DNA of 64,000 nt from Algorimicrobium hallyeonense (GCF_042657385.1 NZ_JBHSLA010000004.1:62001-126000), one strand, 5' to 3'; counted from the first letter of the stretch, positions 45,742 through 55,609 are shown. The notes: a model not told the origin generated them from the sequence alone. Numbers and translations are program-made.

Positions 45742-45765
45742 TAGTTTTGTGTTTAAACAAAAATA
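45742..45765. promoter_or_regulatory. Overlapping divergent -7 elements of phoH and the SAM hydrolase gene
   Basis: TAGTTTTG (45742-45749, plus strand) faces the gene at 45812, and TATTTTTG (45765-45758, minus strand) faces phoH. Between them is the 8-bp palindrome GTTTAAAC (45751-45758). The layout is the same as at 11021-11039. Confidence 0.5.
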
Positions 45766-45811
45766 CACATTTTAATTTCGTGTTGGGTTAAAAAAATATC
45801 AACAATTCTAA

Positions 45812-46648
45812 ATGGCAATCATTACATTAACAACTGACTTTGGGGAGAGAGATCACTTTGCAGGCGCAACCAAAGGTGCTATTTATAGCGAATTACCTGA
45901 TGTAAAAATTGTTGATATCTCACATTCCATTTCGCCTTTTAGTATTCCTGAGGCAGCTTATATTATATTAAACGCTTTTAGTAGTTTCCCGAAAGGCACC
46001 ATTCATATTATAGGTGTGGATTCAGAATTAAATGAAGAGAATAAACATATAGCCGTAAAATTAGATGGTCATTATTTTATTTGTGCCAACAATGGTATTA
46101 TGAGTATGATTTGTGCCGAAATAGCACCCGAGAAAATTGTAGAAATTAATATCCATGACGCTATTATAACCAGTTTTCCGGTTTTAGATGTGTTTGTAAA
46201 AGTAGCCTGCCATATTGCTCGAGGTGGTACGCTGGAAGTAATTGGAAAGGTAATTAACACGATAAAACCTATAAAAAATATCATTCCGTTTGTTAATGAT
46301 GAACGCACGCAGATAATTGGTCATATTATTTATATTGACAATTACGGGAATGTGATAACTAATATTAAACGTAACTTTTTTGAAAAAGTGCAATTGGGTC
46401 GTTCGTTTGAAATTTCCGCGAGAAACAAAACTTTCAATAAAATTTATAACAAATATAGTGATGTGGTAGATTTTAGTAAAGCGCCCGAAACACGGAATAT
46501 TGAAGGTCATAGAATGGTGGTTTTTAATTCCTCTAGTTACCTAGAAATTGCCGTTTACAAGAGCAATCCAAATACCACCGGTAGCGCCTCATCATTGTTA
46601 GGTTTAGAACTTATGGATACTATTTCCGTTAATTTTTTAAAAGAATAA
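45812..46648 (+). CDS. SAM hydroxide adenosyltransferase family protein (DUF62)
   Basis: A 278-residue protein of the fluorinase/chlorinase/SAM hydrolase family. ITLTTDFGERDHFAGATKGA holds the Asp that binds the SAM ribose. SISPFSIPEAAYIIL and a GVDSE segment (for the common VDPGVG) follow, and YIDNYGNVITNI begins the C-terminal domain. It is expected to hydrolyse SAM to adenosine and methionine with activated water. The VDPGVG loop is altered (GVDSELNEEN), which is worth noting. It sits 3 bp upstream of the monooxygenase gene. Confidence 0.85.
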   Translation: MAIITLTTDFGERDHFAGATKGAIYSELPDVKIVDISHSISPFSIPEAAYIILNAFSSFPKGTIHIIGVDSELNEENKHIAVKLDGHYFICANNGIMSMICAEIAPEKIVEINIHDAIITSFPVLDVFVKVACHIARGGTLEVIGKVINTIKPIKNIIPFVNDERTQIIGHIIYIDNYGNVITNIKRNFFEKVQLGRSFEISARNKTFNKIYNKYSDVVDFSKAPETRNIEGHRMVVFNSSSYLEIAVYKSNPNTTGSASSLLGLELMDTISVNFLKE

Positions 46649-46651
46649 AAT

Positions 46652-47003
<352 letters not shown>

Positions 47004-47061
47004 TGTTTTTTTATGACAATACAAAAAAATTTCTTTTATTTTACGCACCGCTAACAACTAT

Positions 47062-47082
47062 TACCTAATACCTAATACCTAA
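47062..47082. repeat. Heptanucleotide tandem repeat, 3 x TACCTAA
   Basis: Three perfect copies immediately before the gldFG start (7 bp upstream), 60 bp after the larger GAATAGT array. Confidence 0.9.
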
Positions 47083-47088
47083 AAAAAC

Positions 47089-49473
47089 ATGTTTGCAATC
47101 CTTAAAAAAGAAATAAATGCCTTCTTCGCCTCCTCGATTGGCTATTTAGTGATTGCCATTTTTCTCATTTTAAACGGTTTATTTTTATGGCTTTTTATAG
47201 GGGAATTTAACATCCTTGATAATGGCTTTGCTGATTTGTCTAGCTTCTTTTTATTAGCACCTTGGATTCTGTTGTTTTTAATTCCTGCGGTTACCATGCG
47301 GAGTTTTTCAGACGAAAAAAAACAAGGCACTTTAGAACTATTAGTCACCAAACCCATCAGCTTATTTAAAATTGTTTTAGGAAAATATTTAGGGGCTTTT
47401 ATACTTATTATCCTAGCCTTACTTCCTACGCTACTCTATGTATACACGGTGTACCAATTAGGAAACCCAGTAGGAAATATTGATTTTGGAAGTACGTTTG
47501 GTTCCTATATAGGTTTATTATTTCTGGCTGCGGCTTACACGGCAATTGGTGTGTTTGCTTCTAGTTTAACAGACAATCAAATAGTAGCTTTTATATCTGC
47601 TGTATTCTTGTGTTTCTTCTTTTATATTGGTTTAGAAGGTATTGCCGATTTTGTTTCTAGTAGTTTTATAGACCAACTCGGTATGAGTGCCCACTATAAA
47701 AGCATTAGTCGTGGTGTTATTGATACACGCGATTTACTGTACTTTATAAGTATCATTTTAGTGTTTTTGGTTTTTACAGTTCGGTTTATAACCACCCAAC
47801 CATTCCACAAAAAAGAATTGACCACACTTGTACTACTTCCTTTAGGCCTACTTGTATTGAATATTTTTACACATAATTTTTATGAGCGTTTTGATTTAAC
47901 TAAAGACCAACGCTACACCTTAAGTCAAGCTTCTCGAAGCATTATAGAATCGGTGGAATCGCCTATTATTATTGATGTATTTTTAGATGGTACCAACCTC
48001 CCTTCAGAATTCAGACGTTTACAAACGGAAACACGTCAACTTTTAGAAGAGTTTAAATCGGAAAATAGTCAAATTTATTTCAATTTTATCAACCCACTAG
48101 AAGATGATAAAACACGCGAACAGAGTATTCAGGCCTTAAATGAGCGTGGTTTAAAACCCATGCAAGTTACCGTTCAAGATGCAGGGAAATCCAGTCAAGA
48201 AGTTATTTTTCCATGGGCTTTGGCAAGTTATAATGAAGTAACTATTAAAATTCCTTTAATTAAAAATAAAATTGGCGCTGATGTGCAAGAATTAGCTAGT
48301 AATTCCATTCAGCATTTAGAGTATGCATTTGCAGATGGTTTAAGCAAGCTGGTGAATCCAAAACGTCGTAAAATTGCAATTCTTAAAGGAAATAATCAGT
48401 TGAAGGATGCGCAAATTTTCGATTTTGCAAAAACTATAAAAGACTATTATTATATAGCAGCCTTTACTTTAGATAGCGTTCAAAGCACACCACAAAAAAC
48501 GTTGGATGATTTAAAATCTTACGATTTAATTATTTCAGCCAAACCAACAGAGGCCTTTTCAGAAGCTGAAAAATTGGTATTGGATCAATTTACCATGTCG
48601 GGTGGAAAAAGTCTGTGGCTGTTGGATAGAGTGGTAATTGAACAGGATAGTTTGTTTAATGCGGAAGGAAAAAATATTGCGGTTGTTCGCGATTTGAATT
48701 TAACCGATTTCTTTTTCAAATACGGAGTCCGCATCAATCCAGTATTAATAAACGATCTCTACTCCGCGCCTATTACCTTGGCAACTGGAGACGGCAGCCA
48801 ATCGCAATTTCAACAACTACCATGGTTTTATTCACCCTTGGTGACGGCCACCTCCAAGCATCCCATTGTTAATAATTTGAACTTGATAAAATTTGATTTT
48901 GCCAATCAAATTGACACGCTGAAAAACGATATTCAAAAAACAGTATTATTACAAAGTTCCATACTTACCAAAATTGATGGCACACCTCGTGAAGTGAGTT
49001 TAGCTATGACAAACGAGGAGCCAGACCCAAATAAGTATGTAAATGGTCCTCAAAATTTGGCCGTTTTATTAGTAGGGGATTTTACATCCGTTTACCATAA
49101 TCGCGTGAAACCATTTCATGTTGCTGATATTAAAAACACCAGTATTCCAACTAAAATGATTGTGATTGCAGATGGCGATGTCATTAAAAATGATGTAGGA
49201 AGAAATGGGCCTCTGGAATTAGGTTTTGATCGTTGGACAGGACAAGAATATGGTAACAAGGATTTTTTACTGAATGCCGTAAATTACCTGTTAGACGATA
49301 GTGGACTTATAAACATTCGATCTAAAGATATTTCTTTGGCTTTTTTAGACTATCAAAAAGTAGCGGACGAAAAAACCAAATGGCAAATTATTAATATGGT
49401 CTTACCGCTAGTGTTTTTAGCGGTTTTCGGATTATTATACAACTTTTTCAGGAAACGAAAATACGCGAGATAA
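47089..49473 (+). CDS. Fused gliding-motility ABC transporter GldF-GldG
   Basis: A 794-residue protein. Residues 1-235 are GldF, an ABC-2 type permease with six helices (RSFSDEKKQGTLELLVTKPIS is the family hallmark). After a short linker (TTQPFHKKEL), residues 245-794 are GldG: one helix (LVLLPLGLLVLNIF), then FYERFDLTKDQRYTLSQAS, the large periplasmic domain, and a C-terminal helix (LPLVFLAVFGLLYNFF). In Flavobacterium, gldF and gldG are separate adjacent genes whose products work with the ATPase GldA in gliding and T9SS-related functions. No stop codon lies between them here. A TTG at 47818 could be an internal start for GldG, and this genome does use TTG starts elsewhere. GldA is not in the window. 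Confidence 0.88.
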   Translation: MFAILKKEINAFFASSIGYLVIAIFLILNGLFLWLFIGEFNILDNGFADLSSFFLLAPWILLFLIPAVTMRSFSDEKKQGTLELLVTKPISLFKIVLGKYLGAFILIILALLPTLLYVYTVYQLGNPVGNIDFGSTFGSYIGLLFLAAAYTAIGVFASSLTDNQIVAFISAVFLCFFFYIGLEGIADFVSSSFIDQLGMSAHYKSISRGVIDTRDLLYFISIILVFLVFTVRFITTQPFHKKELTTLVLLPLGLLVLNIFTHNFYERFDLTKDQRYTLSQASRSIIESVESPIIIDVFLDGTNLPSEFRRLQTETRQLLEEFKSENSQIYFNFINPLEDDKTREQSIQALNERGLKPMQVTVQDAGKSSQEVIFPWALASYNEVTIKIPLIKNKIGADVQELASNSIQHLEYAFADGLSKLVNPKRRKIAILKGNNQLKDAQIFDFAKTIKDYYYIAAFTLDSVQSTPQKTLDDLKSYDLIISAKPTEAFSEAEKLVLDQFTMSGGKSLWLLDRVVIEQDSLFNAEGKNIAVVRDLNLTDFFFKYGVRINPVLINDLYSAPITLATGDGSQSQFQQLPWFYSPLVTATSKHPIVNNLNLIKFDFANQIDTLKNDIQKTVLLQSSILTKIDGTPREVSLAMTNEEPDPNKYVNGPQNLAVLLVGDFTSVYHNRVKPFHVADIKNTSIPTKMIVIADGDVIKNDVGRNGPLELGFDRWTGQEYGNKDFLLNAVNYLLDDSGLINIRSKDISLAFLDYQKVADEKTKWQIINMVLPLVFLAVFGLLYNFFRKRKYAR

Positions 49474-49555
49474 GCCTATAATACCTAGATGAGATTCCCT
49501 TTTTTATGGGAATGATTTGTTAATAAGTTTGTTTCCTATATTAATCGGTTTAGGA

Positions 49556-49563
49556 TATATTTG
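49556..49563 (+). promoter_or_regulatory. -7 element of dnaN
   Basis: TATATTTG matches TAnnTTTG, 40 bp upstream of the dnaN ATG. Confidence 0.5.
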
Positions 49564-49603
49564 TATGATTAACTTATTGAACTCATAAACGTATTTTACA
49601 TAG

Positions 49604-50722
49604 ATGAAATTTATAGTATCAAGTACCTATTTACTGAAACAATTACAAGTTCTTGGTGGTGTTATTAATAGTTCGAACACCTTACCTATTTTAGATAATT
49701 TTTTATTCGAATTAAACCAATCAGAACTTATTATTTCTGCGAGTGATTTAGAAACAACCATGTCTTCTAAATTAGAAGTGGAAAGTGATAATAGTGGTAG
49801 CGTTGCAGTACCTGCAAGACTATTGTTAGATACATTAAAAACCTTTCCAGAGCAACCTTTAACTTTTGTGGTTGAAGAAAATAATACAATTGAAATCAGC
49901 TCTAATCACGGTAAATATGCATTAGCATATGCTGATGGTGCCGAGTTTCCTAAACCAGTAACTCTAGAGGATGCTACTGCCACAACCTTAAATGGTGACA
50001 TTTTAGCAACGGCTATCAACAAAACTATTTTTGCCGCAGGAAATGATGATTTACGTCCTGTAATGAGTGGTGTGTTTTTCCAGTTTTCTACCGAAGGCTT
50101 AACCTTTGTAGCTACCGATGCACACAAATTAGTAAAATATTCGCGTGCGGATGTGCAAGCGTCTGAAGTCACAGAATTTATCATGCCTAAAAAACCTTTA
50201 AATTTATTAAAGGGTATTTTAGCCGCAAGTGATGACGATGTCACGATTGAATACAACGATTCGAATGCGAAATTCACCTTTGAAAACGTAGAATTAATTT
50301 GCCGATTAATTGATGGAAAATATCCAAACTATGAAGCGGTAATCCCAAAGGAGAATCCAAACAAACTTGTTATAAATAGAAATCAGTTTTTAAACTCGGT
50401 TCGTCGTGTGAGTATTTTCTCAAATAAAACAACACACCAAATTCGTTTAAAAATTGCTGGTGCAGAATTAAATATTTCTGCGGAAGATATAGATTACTCA
50501 AACAAAGCAGAAGAGCGTTTAACCTGCGATTATCAAGGTGACGATATGCAAATTGGGTTCAACTCACGTTTTTTAACAGAAATGTTAAACAACCTTACAA
50601 GTGATGAAGTTCAGCTTGAAATGAGTTTACCAAACCGTGCAGGTATTCTTACACCTGTTGATGGTTTAGATGAAGGCGAACAAGTAACCATGTTGGTCAT
50701 GCCGGTAATGCTTAATAGCTAA
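49604..50722 (+). CDS. dnaN: DNA polymerase III sliding clamp (beta subunit)
   Basis: A 372-residue clamp with the three-domain repeat layout. The start MKFIVSSTYLLKQLQVLGGVI, the domain 2 motif LRPVMSGVFFQF and the end motif VTMLVMPVML (the last residues, forming part of the binding cleft) are present. The dimer encircles DNA and tethers the polymerase. dnaA, recF and gyrB are not adjacent, so the gene is not in the classical origin cluster, which is usual for this phylum. A terminator follows. Confidence 0.95.
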   Translation: MKFIVSSTYLLKQLQVLGGVINSSNTLPILDNFLFELNQSELIISASDLETTMSSKLEVESDNSGSVAVPARLLLDTLKTFPEQPLTFVVEENNTIEISSNHGKYALAYADGAEFPKPVTLEDATATTLNGDILATAINKTIFAAGNDDLRPVMSGVFFQFSTEGLTFVATDAHKLVKYSRADVQASEVTEFIMPKKPLNLLKGILAASDDDVTIEYNDSNAKFTFENVELICRLIDGKYPNYEAVIPKENPNKLVINRNQFLNSVRRVSIFSNKTTHQIRLKIAGAELNISAEDIDYSNKAEERLTCDYQGDDMQIGFNSRFLTEMLNNLTSDEVQLEMSLPNRAGILTPVDGLDEGEQVTMLVMPVMLNS

Positions 50723-50775
50723 AAAACCCTATGTCGCGATTGTAATAGTTTTTAGAAGGATAAAATAATAATATA

Positions 50776-50805
50776 AAAAACCACAACTTTTTAGCTGTGG
50801 TTTTT
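50776..50805. terminator. Bidirectional terminator between dnaN and DUF4870 gene
   Basis: AAAAACCACA / TGTGGTTTTT, a 10-bp perfect stem with a 10-nt loop; A and T tracts serve both directions. Confidence 0.85.
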
Positions 50806-50835
50806 ATATATTTAAAATATCTCTGCTTGCTAAAT

Positions 50836-51174
50836 TTACTTCAAAAACGTAATTGATAACGGGTAATTAATAGGGTCACCATTACTTGCCCTTACGGCAT
50901 TCATAATAGGGAAAACAAAAGCAATAAGGCCAATTACAATCAACATAATAAAACCAAGACCTAATAATATAATGGCAGGAATACTTAAAATAGCATAAAT
51001 AAAAATGCTGATTTGAAAGTTGACTATTTTCTTTCCATGGTCGTCCATTTTGAAAACCTTATCTTTTTGGGTTAACCAAATAATAAGAGGTACAATGAGT
51101 CCGCCAAAACCAGTAATGTACGTTAGTAGTTGACTTAAATGCGTTAAAACTAATAATTGATTATCTTCTCTCAT
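50836..51174 (-). CDS. DUF4870 domain-containing membrane protein
   Basis: A 112-residue protein with three hydrophobic helices. LTHLSQLLTYITGFGGLIVPLI at the start and KIVNFQISIFIYAI in the middle fit the DUF4870/Tic20-like family. The C-terminal NAVRASNGDPINYPLSI is also typical. The function is unknown. It is convergent with dnaN. Confidence 0.85.
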   Translation of the reverse strand: MREDNQLLVLTHLSQLLTYITGFGGLIVPLIIWLTQKDKVFKMDDHGKKIVNFQISIFIYAILSIPAIILLGLGFIMLIVIGLIAFVFPIMNAVRASNGDPINYPLSITFLK

Positions 51175-51417
51175 GATGATTATTGTTTATAGATTGATGT
51201 ATTAATAGGACGTGAAACAGGATTAAATGTTACACCTAATATATATTAAATTACTGATTTAAAAATTATTTTTATAGATTACCCTATTCAAAACGTCAAT
51301 TAAACTGGCAGTGTTTTTCAGTATTTTAAGCAAATAGATACCTTTCAGGATTACTTATAGTGTTTTCAATTTTCACATAATCTATATAAAATTAAAAACA
51401 CCCTACTATAATTAAAG

Positions 51418-51425
51418 TACCTTTG
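51418..51425 (+). promoter_or_regulatory. -7 element upstream of FUSC-family gene
   Basis: TACCTTTG followed by CTC, 19 bp before the TTG start at 51445. Confidence 0.55.
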
Positions 51426-51444
51426 CTCTTAAGACATTATAATA

Positions 51445-53703
51445 TTGAAAAAATTCCTAACAAACATAGAGCTATTTTTAAAAGGCTCCGATTTTTACCG
51501 AGGACTTAAAATTACTTTTGCTGTTTTAATTCCTCTAATAGCATTTAATTTTATAGGCTATTTTGAATTTGCGCCTGCCATAGTAATTGGTGCTTTTTTA
51601 AATGCACCAGGTGATATTGCTGGCAGTATAAAACGAAAAGTAAATGCCATATTAATTAGTATTGGTTTAACCATGCTAATTACAGCTGTCATTTTGTTTC
51701 TAAAACCATACCTCCCACTTTTAGTTGTAGCCCTAGCCGTTATATCCTTTGTTGTATCTTTTATTTCGATTTATGGATTCCGCGCTTCCTTGGTGTCTTT
51801 CTCTGGATTACTTGCTATGGTACTGGCATTTGCAATTGAGAAAAAAACAGCACAAGAAATTTTCATTCATATTGGACTCATGGGAATTGGTGGATTTTGG
51901 TATTTACTAGTGTCCTTTCTATTTCAAAAATTAGCACCCAAAAAAGAAGAAAACCAACTCCTATCAGACACGCTTTTACTTATTGGCGACTATTTAAAAC
52001 TGCGCGCACGGCTATTAACTAAAAGTAGTAAGCGTGAAGAACTTATTCAGAAAACCTTTGTACTTCAAACACAAATTAATGAGAAACACGAAACCTTAAG
52101 AGAAGTTCTTTTTACAGGAAGAAAACGATCTGGTCGTTCGCATTACGATGAAAAACAGGTGTTAATCTTTATATCATCTGTAAATATATTTGAACTCATT
52201 GAGGCCAAGCATTTAGATTACAATGAATTAGATAGATTGTTTGGCAATAATAAAAAGCATCTTAAAGCTGCTAAAAAACTGAATACCGTAATGGGCAACC
52301 ACCTGATTAAGTTGTCAGAATTATTAATTCAGAATGATGAGCTACCCAATAGAGATAATTTATTAAAAGCACTTGCAAATGGACGTCAAGCTATTACAGA
52401 TTATGTTAACGATGTTAAACTTCCAAAGGCTCTAGAAGGTTCACTTCTTTTACGGAATCATTACGATTATCAAGAGCTTTTACTGGAAGAAATACGATCC
52501 ATTAGGCGTGTCATGGCAAACGTACAACATGCTTCTAAAGTATCTTTAAAGCGCCAAGATGCCAAGCAATTCTTAACGCTTCAAGAATATCGTTTTAATG
52601 TTATTCTCCAAAACTTAAGCTTCAATTCAACATTATTTAGTCACGCCCTTCGTTTTACAGTAGCTATAGTATTTGCCTTTATTTTAGGAACAGTTTTTAA
52701 TATTCATAATACCTATTGGATTCTATTAACCATAATTGTGATTATGAGACCCAATTACGGTTTAACGAAAGAGCGCTCCAAAGATCGTATTATAGGCACG
52801 TTAATAGGTTCTGCCTTTGCCATTGGTATTGTATTAATAACCCAAAACATTATGGTGTATGGTGTGTTAGCTATTATATCATTAACCCTAACATTTGCTT
52901 TAATTCAGCAAAACTATAAATCGGGAGCTGCATTCCTGACTATTAATATCATTTTTGTGTATTCATTAATGAATCCGAATACGTTTGAAGTTATTCAATA
53001 CCGAATAATTGACACCATTATTGGCGCGGGTATTGCTGTCATTGCAAACTATTTTTTATGGCCATGTTGGGAAAGCAATAATTTAAAAGATGTATTGTTA
53101 AGCACCATTCAAAAAAACAAAGTTTACTTATTAGCCACTAAAGATTTATACCATGAAAAAAATGAAAATCAGCTAGCCTATAAAATTGCTAGAAAAGAAG
53201 TGTTTTTGGCTATTAGCAATCTGAATGCCGCATTCCAAAGGTTAACACAAGACCCAAAATCAAAGCAAAAGGAATTTCAGTTAATTTATAATTTAGTAAC
53301 CTTAAACCAAACCATGGTTTCCGCTATTGCCTCCATTGGTAGTTTTATTCTAAATCATAATACCACAAAAGCATCTGAAGAGTTTGATGCCGTATTATTA
53401 CATATTGTAGATAACCTACATCAGTCCTGCAAAGTGTTAGAAGGTACTGTTCCCGAAAATAGCCTAGATAAAAAGTCGATAATCCGTGCGGAAGAATCCT
53501 TGTTAAGAGCCTATCAGAACTTATCGTGCTTACGGGATAAAGATATCCAAGATGGCAATACGGAAATAGATACGGATACCTTAAACCAATTACAAGAAGC
53601 CTATTTAATATCCAATCAACTTATTTGGTTAAAAACCTTATCTGAAAATTTAAAGAAAGCTACCAAGCAGTATAAGATGGTTTTGGATGGTGTGGAATCA
53701 TGA
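51445..53703 (+). CDS. FUSC family inner-membrane protein (YccS/YhfK-like; TTG start)
   Basis: A 752-residue protein with two membrane blocks (about residues 20-165 and 400-535), each with five or six helices and a cytoplasmic domain between and after. This is the layout of the FUSC/aromatic-acid-efflux family (YccS, AaeB, FusC). ILLTIIVIMRPNYGLTKERSKDRIIGTLIGS is the second-block hallmark, split here over residues 425-455. It may export aromatic acids or serve as an efflux partner. The start codon is TTG with a -7 box 19 bp upstream. Confidence 0.83.
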   Translation: MKKFLTNIELFLKGSDFYRGLKITFAVLIPLIAFNFIGYFEFAPAIVIGAFLNAPGDIAGSIKRKVNAILISIGLTMLITAVILFLKPYLPLLVVALAVISFVVSFISIYGFRASLVSFSGLLAMVLAFAIEKKTAQEIFIHIGLMGIGGFWYLLVSFLFQKLAPKKEENQLLSDTLLLIGDYLKLRARLLTKSSKREELIQKTFVLQTQINEKHETLREVLFTGRKRSGRSHYDEKQVLIFISSVNIFELIEAKHLDYNELDRLFGNNKKHLKAAKKLNTVMGNHLIKLSELLIQNDELPNRDNLLKALANGRQAITDYVNDVKLPKALEGSLLLRNHYDYQELLLEEIRSIRRVMANVQHASKVSLKRQDAKQFLTLQEYRFNVILQNLSFNSTLFSHALRFTVAIVFAFILGTVFNIHNTYWILLTIIVIMRPNYGLTKERSKDRIIGTLIGSAFAIGIVLITQNIMVYGVLAIISLTLTFALIQQNYKSGAAFLTINIIFVYSLMNPNTFEVIQYRIIDTIIGAGIAVIANYFLWPCWESNNLKDVLLSTIQKNKVYLLATKDLYHEKNENQLAYKIARKEVFLAISNLNAAFQRLTQDPKSKQKEFQLIYNLVTLNQTMVSAIASIGSFILNHNTTKASEEFDAVLLHIVDNLHQSCKVLEGTVPENSLDKKSIIRAEESLLRAYQNLSCLRDKDIQDGNTEIDTDTLNQLQEAYLISNQLIWLKTLSENLKKATKQYKMVLDGVES

Positions 53704-53746
53704 TGAGTAGGACGTATAAAAATTAAATGTTCGGTACTTCTACTTC

Positions 53747-55372
53747 TTAATTTTTTTCACCTACAATAAGCCCAGCTTTTTTACACCCTTCAATAATTTT
53801 TTCAACTAAATCCGTGTCATACAAGGTTGTACTTAACGCCGCTTTCAGATTCGCTAAAATATCGGAATATTTATCAGTTAATATATTTACATCCTCACCT
53901 ATTTCAGGAAGTAAGCCAAGTTGGGCTTTAGCAATAGCTTTGGATAAAGGTTCATAAAAGACATCCATTGTTTCTATTTTATTGGCATAATCAAGTGCCT
54001 TAACGTAATCACCATTATGATAATACACAAAGAAAAAACCAAGGTAAAACCACCAAGGACAATGTGGGTTAAGATCTAAAGACTGAAGCAGTAATTCAAG
54101 TGCTCTATCATATTCACCCACACAAGCCATTCCAAAACCAACAGTGCCTATCGTAGAAACGGAAGAAGGATTTAATGATAAACAATATTCTAATGCTTTA
54201 ATTGCTTCTTCTTTTCTTTTCATATAGATATTTGCCCAACCTAACTGCTGATAGGCATGCTGACATTGAGGATCCATCTTAACCGCCTTTTTCGCGAGTT
54301 CATAGGCTTCTTTTACAGGCTCTGTAACTGTGGGAAATCCAAGTGAGTAAGCATCCAAATATAATTCTGACAACATAGCTAAGCCAGTTGCATAATTAGG
54401 ATTAATCTTTAAGGCTTCCTCAAGCGCTAGCCGTGTTTGCATATAGGTCTCTAATGAAAAATTCATATGGAGGTAATAATTCCAAAGTGCGGCATCAAAT
54501 GAATCAACACTTAAAATTGTTTTGCGATGCGTTTTCCAATTTTCATGAATAATAAACCCATAATAGCCACCTAATATAGAACAAACATTACTAATAATTT
54601 GATCTTGGATGTCAATCAGATTATCAATATTTAATTCGTGATTGTATGTTTCAGACCAAACTTGCATCCCCTTCATCGTTTCAATTAATGCTACATTTAT
54701 TCTGATTGCGGTAGAGGAACGCTTAACAGAACCTGTAATAAGGTAGTGAACCCCTAGGTCTGACCCAATAATTCTTACATCGGCATGGTTAGAAGCATAT
54801 ATGCGTGTAGAATGGTGGGCAACAACAGCTATATCCTGAAAATTACTAAAGGTTCGGGTAAGCTCTTCTCCAAATCCATCAGCAAAGAATTGGTACTCAC
54901 CATTAGGACATAAATTACGAAAAGGCAACACAGCAAGCGTAAGTTTAGCACGGGAAAACTGATTAGGCATCTTTCCAATACTAACATCAGACTTTTTTTC
55001 TGGAATAAAATTTGTTCGAAATATAGGCACATATGTACCCTTAACCACTTCTATTTTGATAGTATCGAATTTTCCTAAATCATCATAATATTCTTTTAAC
55101 AAACGCCTCAGTCTTCCCGCATGAATACGAACAATAGCATCTATTTGCGGGTTAAAATCAGAAGGTTTTCCTAATGCATTAACGGCAATGGTGTATTCTT
55201 TTAAGCCCTCCGTTTTACCATTTAAAGTTTCTTCCACTATGAATTTCAGAAAATTTGTTAAAACTACCGAGCGAGAAAATAACGGACTTGATAGAATATG
55301 ATTCAATTCTTCTATAATCTCTTTCCTCGAATAATCGGTTACGGAACAATTTTCTGATTGTTTAGACAACAT
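53747..55372 (-). CDS. TolB/FlgO-like and TPR regulator
   Basis: A 541-residue soluble protein. Residues 1-110 form a helical module with FSRSVVLTNFLKFIVEETL and IDAIVRIHAGRLRRLL, the kind of N-terminus found in proteins that join a winged-helix-like domain to TolB-type sensors. Residues 145-260 (LAVLPFRNLCPNGEYQFFAD ... YLITGSVKRS) match the TolB N-terminal/FlgO-like domain seen in adenylate-cyclase-type regulators. About six TPR units follow (300-480). The protein is divergent from the sulfatase gene, whose promoter has a palindrome, so it may control that gene. DNA binding is an inference. Confidence 0.65.
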   Translation of the reverse strand: MLSKQSENCSVTDYSRKEIIEELNHILSSPLFSRSVVLTNFLKFIVEETLNGKTEGLKEYTIAVNALGKPSDFNPQIDAIVRIHAGRLRRLLKEYYDDLGKFDTIKIEVVKGTYVPIFRTNFIPEKKSDVSIGKMPNQFSRAKLTLAVLPFRNLCPNGEYQFFADGFGEELTRTFSNFQDIAVVAHHSTRIYASNHADVRIIGSDLGVHYLITGSVKRSSTAIRINVALIETMKGMQVWSETYNHELNIDNLIDIQDQIISNVCSILGGYYGFIIHENWKTHRKTILSVDSFDAALWNYYLHMNFSLETYMQTRLALEEALKINPNYATGLAMLSELYLDAYSLGFPTVTEPVKEAYELAKKAVKMDPQCQHAYQQLGWANIYMKRKEEAIKALEYCLSLNPSSVSTIGTVGFGMACVGEYDRALELLLQSLDLNPHCPWWFYLGFFFVYYHNGDYVKALDYANKIETMDVFYEPLSKAIAKAQLGLLPEIGEDVNILTDKYSDILANLKAALSTTLYDTDLVEKIIEGCKKAGLIVGEKN

Positions 55373-55521
55373 GAAAGGATAATTTAATTTGTGGTTAAAT
55401 AGGTACAGAAACGTCTATTTTTAATTTAGTTTCTACTATCAAATATAGGGAAAATTAATTTTTAATTTTCTTGTTTCTCTGTAAATAACGCAGTTTTCAA
55501 CAGTATTTGGTAAACCCATTT

Positions 55522-55548
55522 TACGGTTAAGTAACCGTATTACACTTG
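55522..55548 (+). promoter_or_regulatory. Operator-like palindrome and -7 element upstream of the sulfatase
   Basis: TACGGTTA-AG-TAACCGTA (55522-55539) is an inverted repeat with perfect 8-bp arms and a 2-bp centre. TACACTTG (55541-55548), a near match to TAnnTTTG, follows directly. The palindrome would lie between the -33 and -7 elements, a common operator position. The ATG is at 55610. Confidence 0.5.
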
Positions 55549-55609
55549 TATTGTAGTTGGCATAATCTTAATTTAGAATTTTTATAAAAAATTAATCAAC
55601 TATAGCAAC

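Noticed and set aside
49494..49513. ATTCCC/GGGAAT hairpin after gldFG as terminator
   Set aside because: Only a 6-bp stem with the T tract in the loop and none after it; not convincing.
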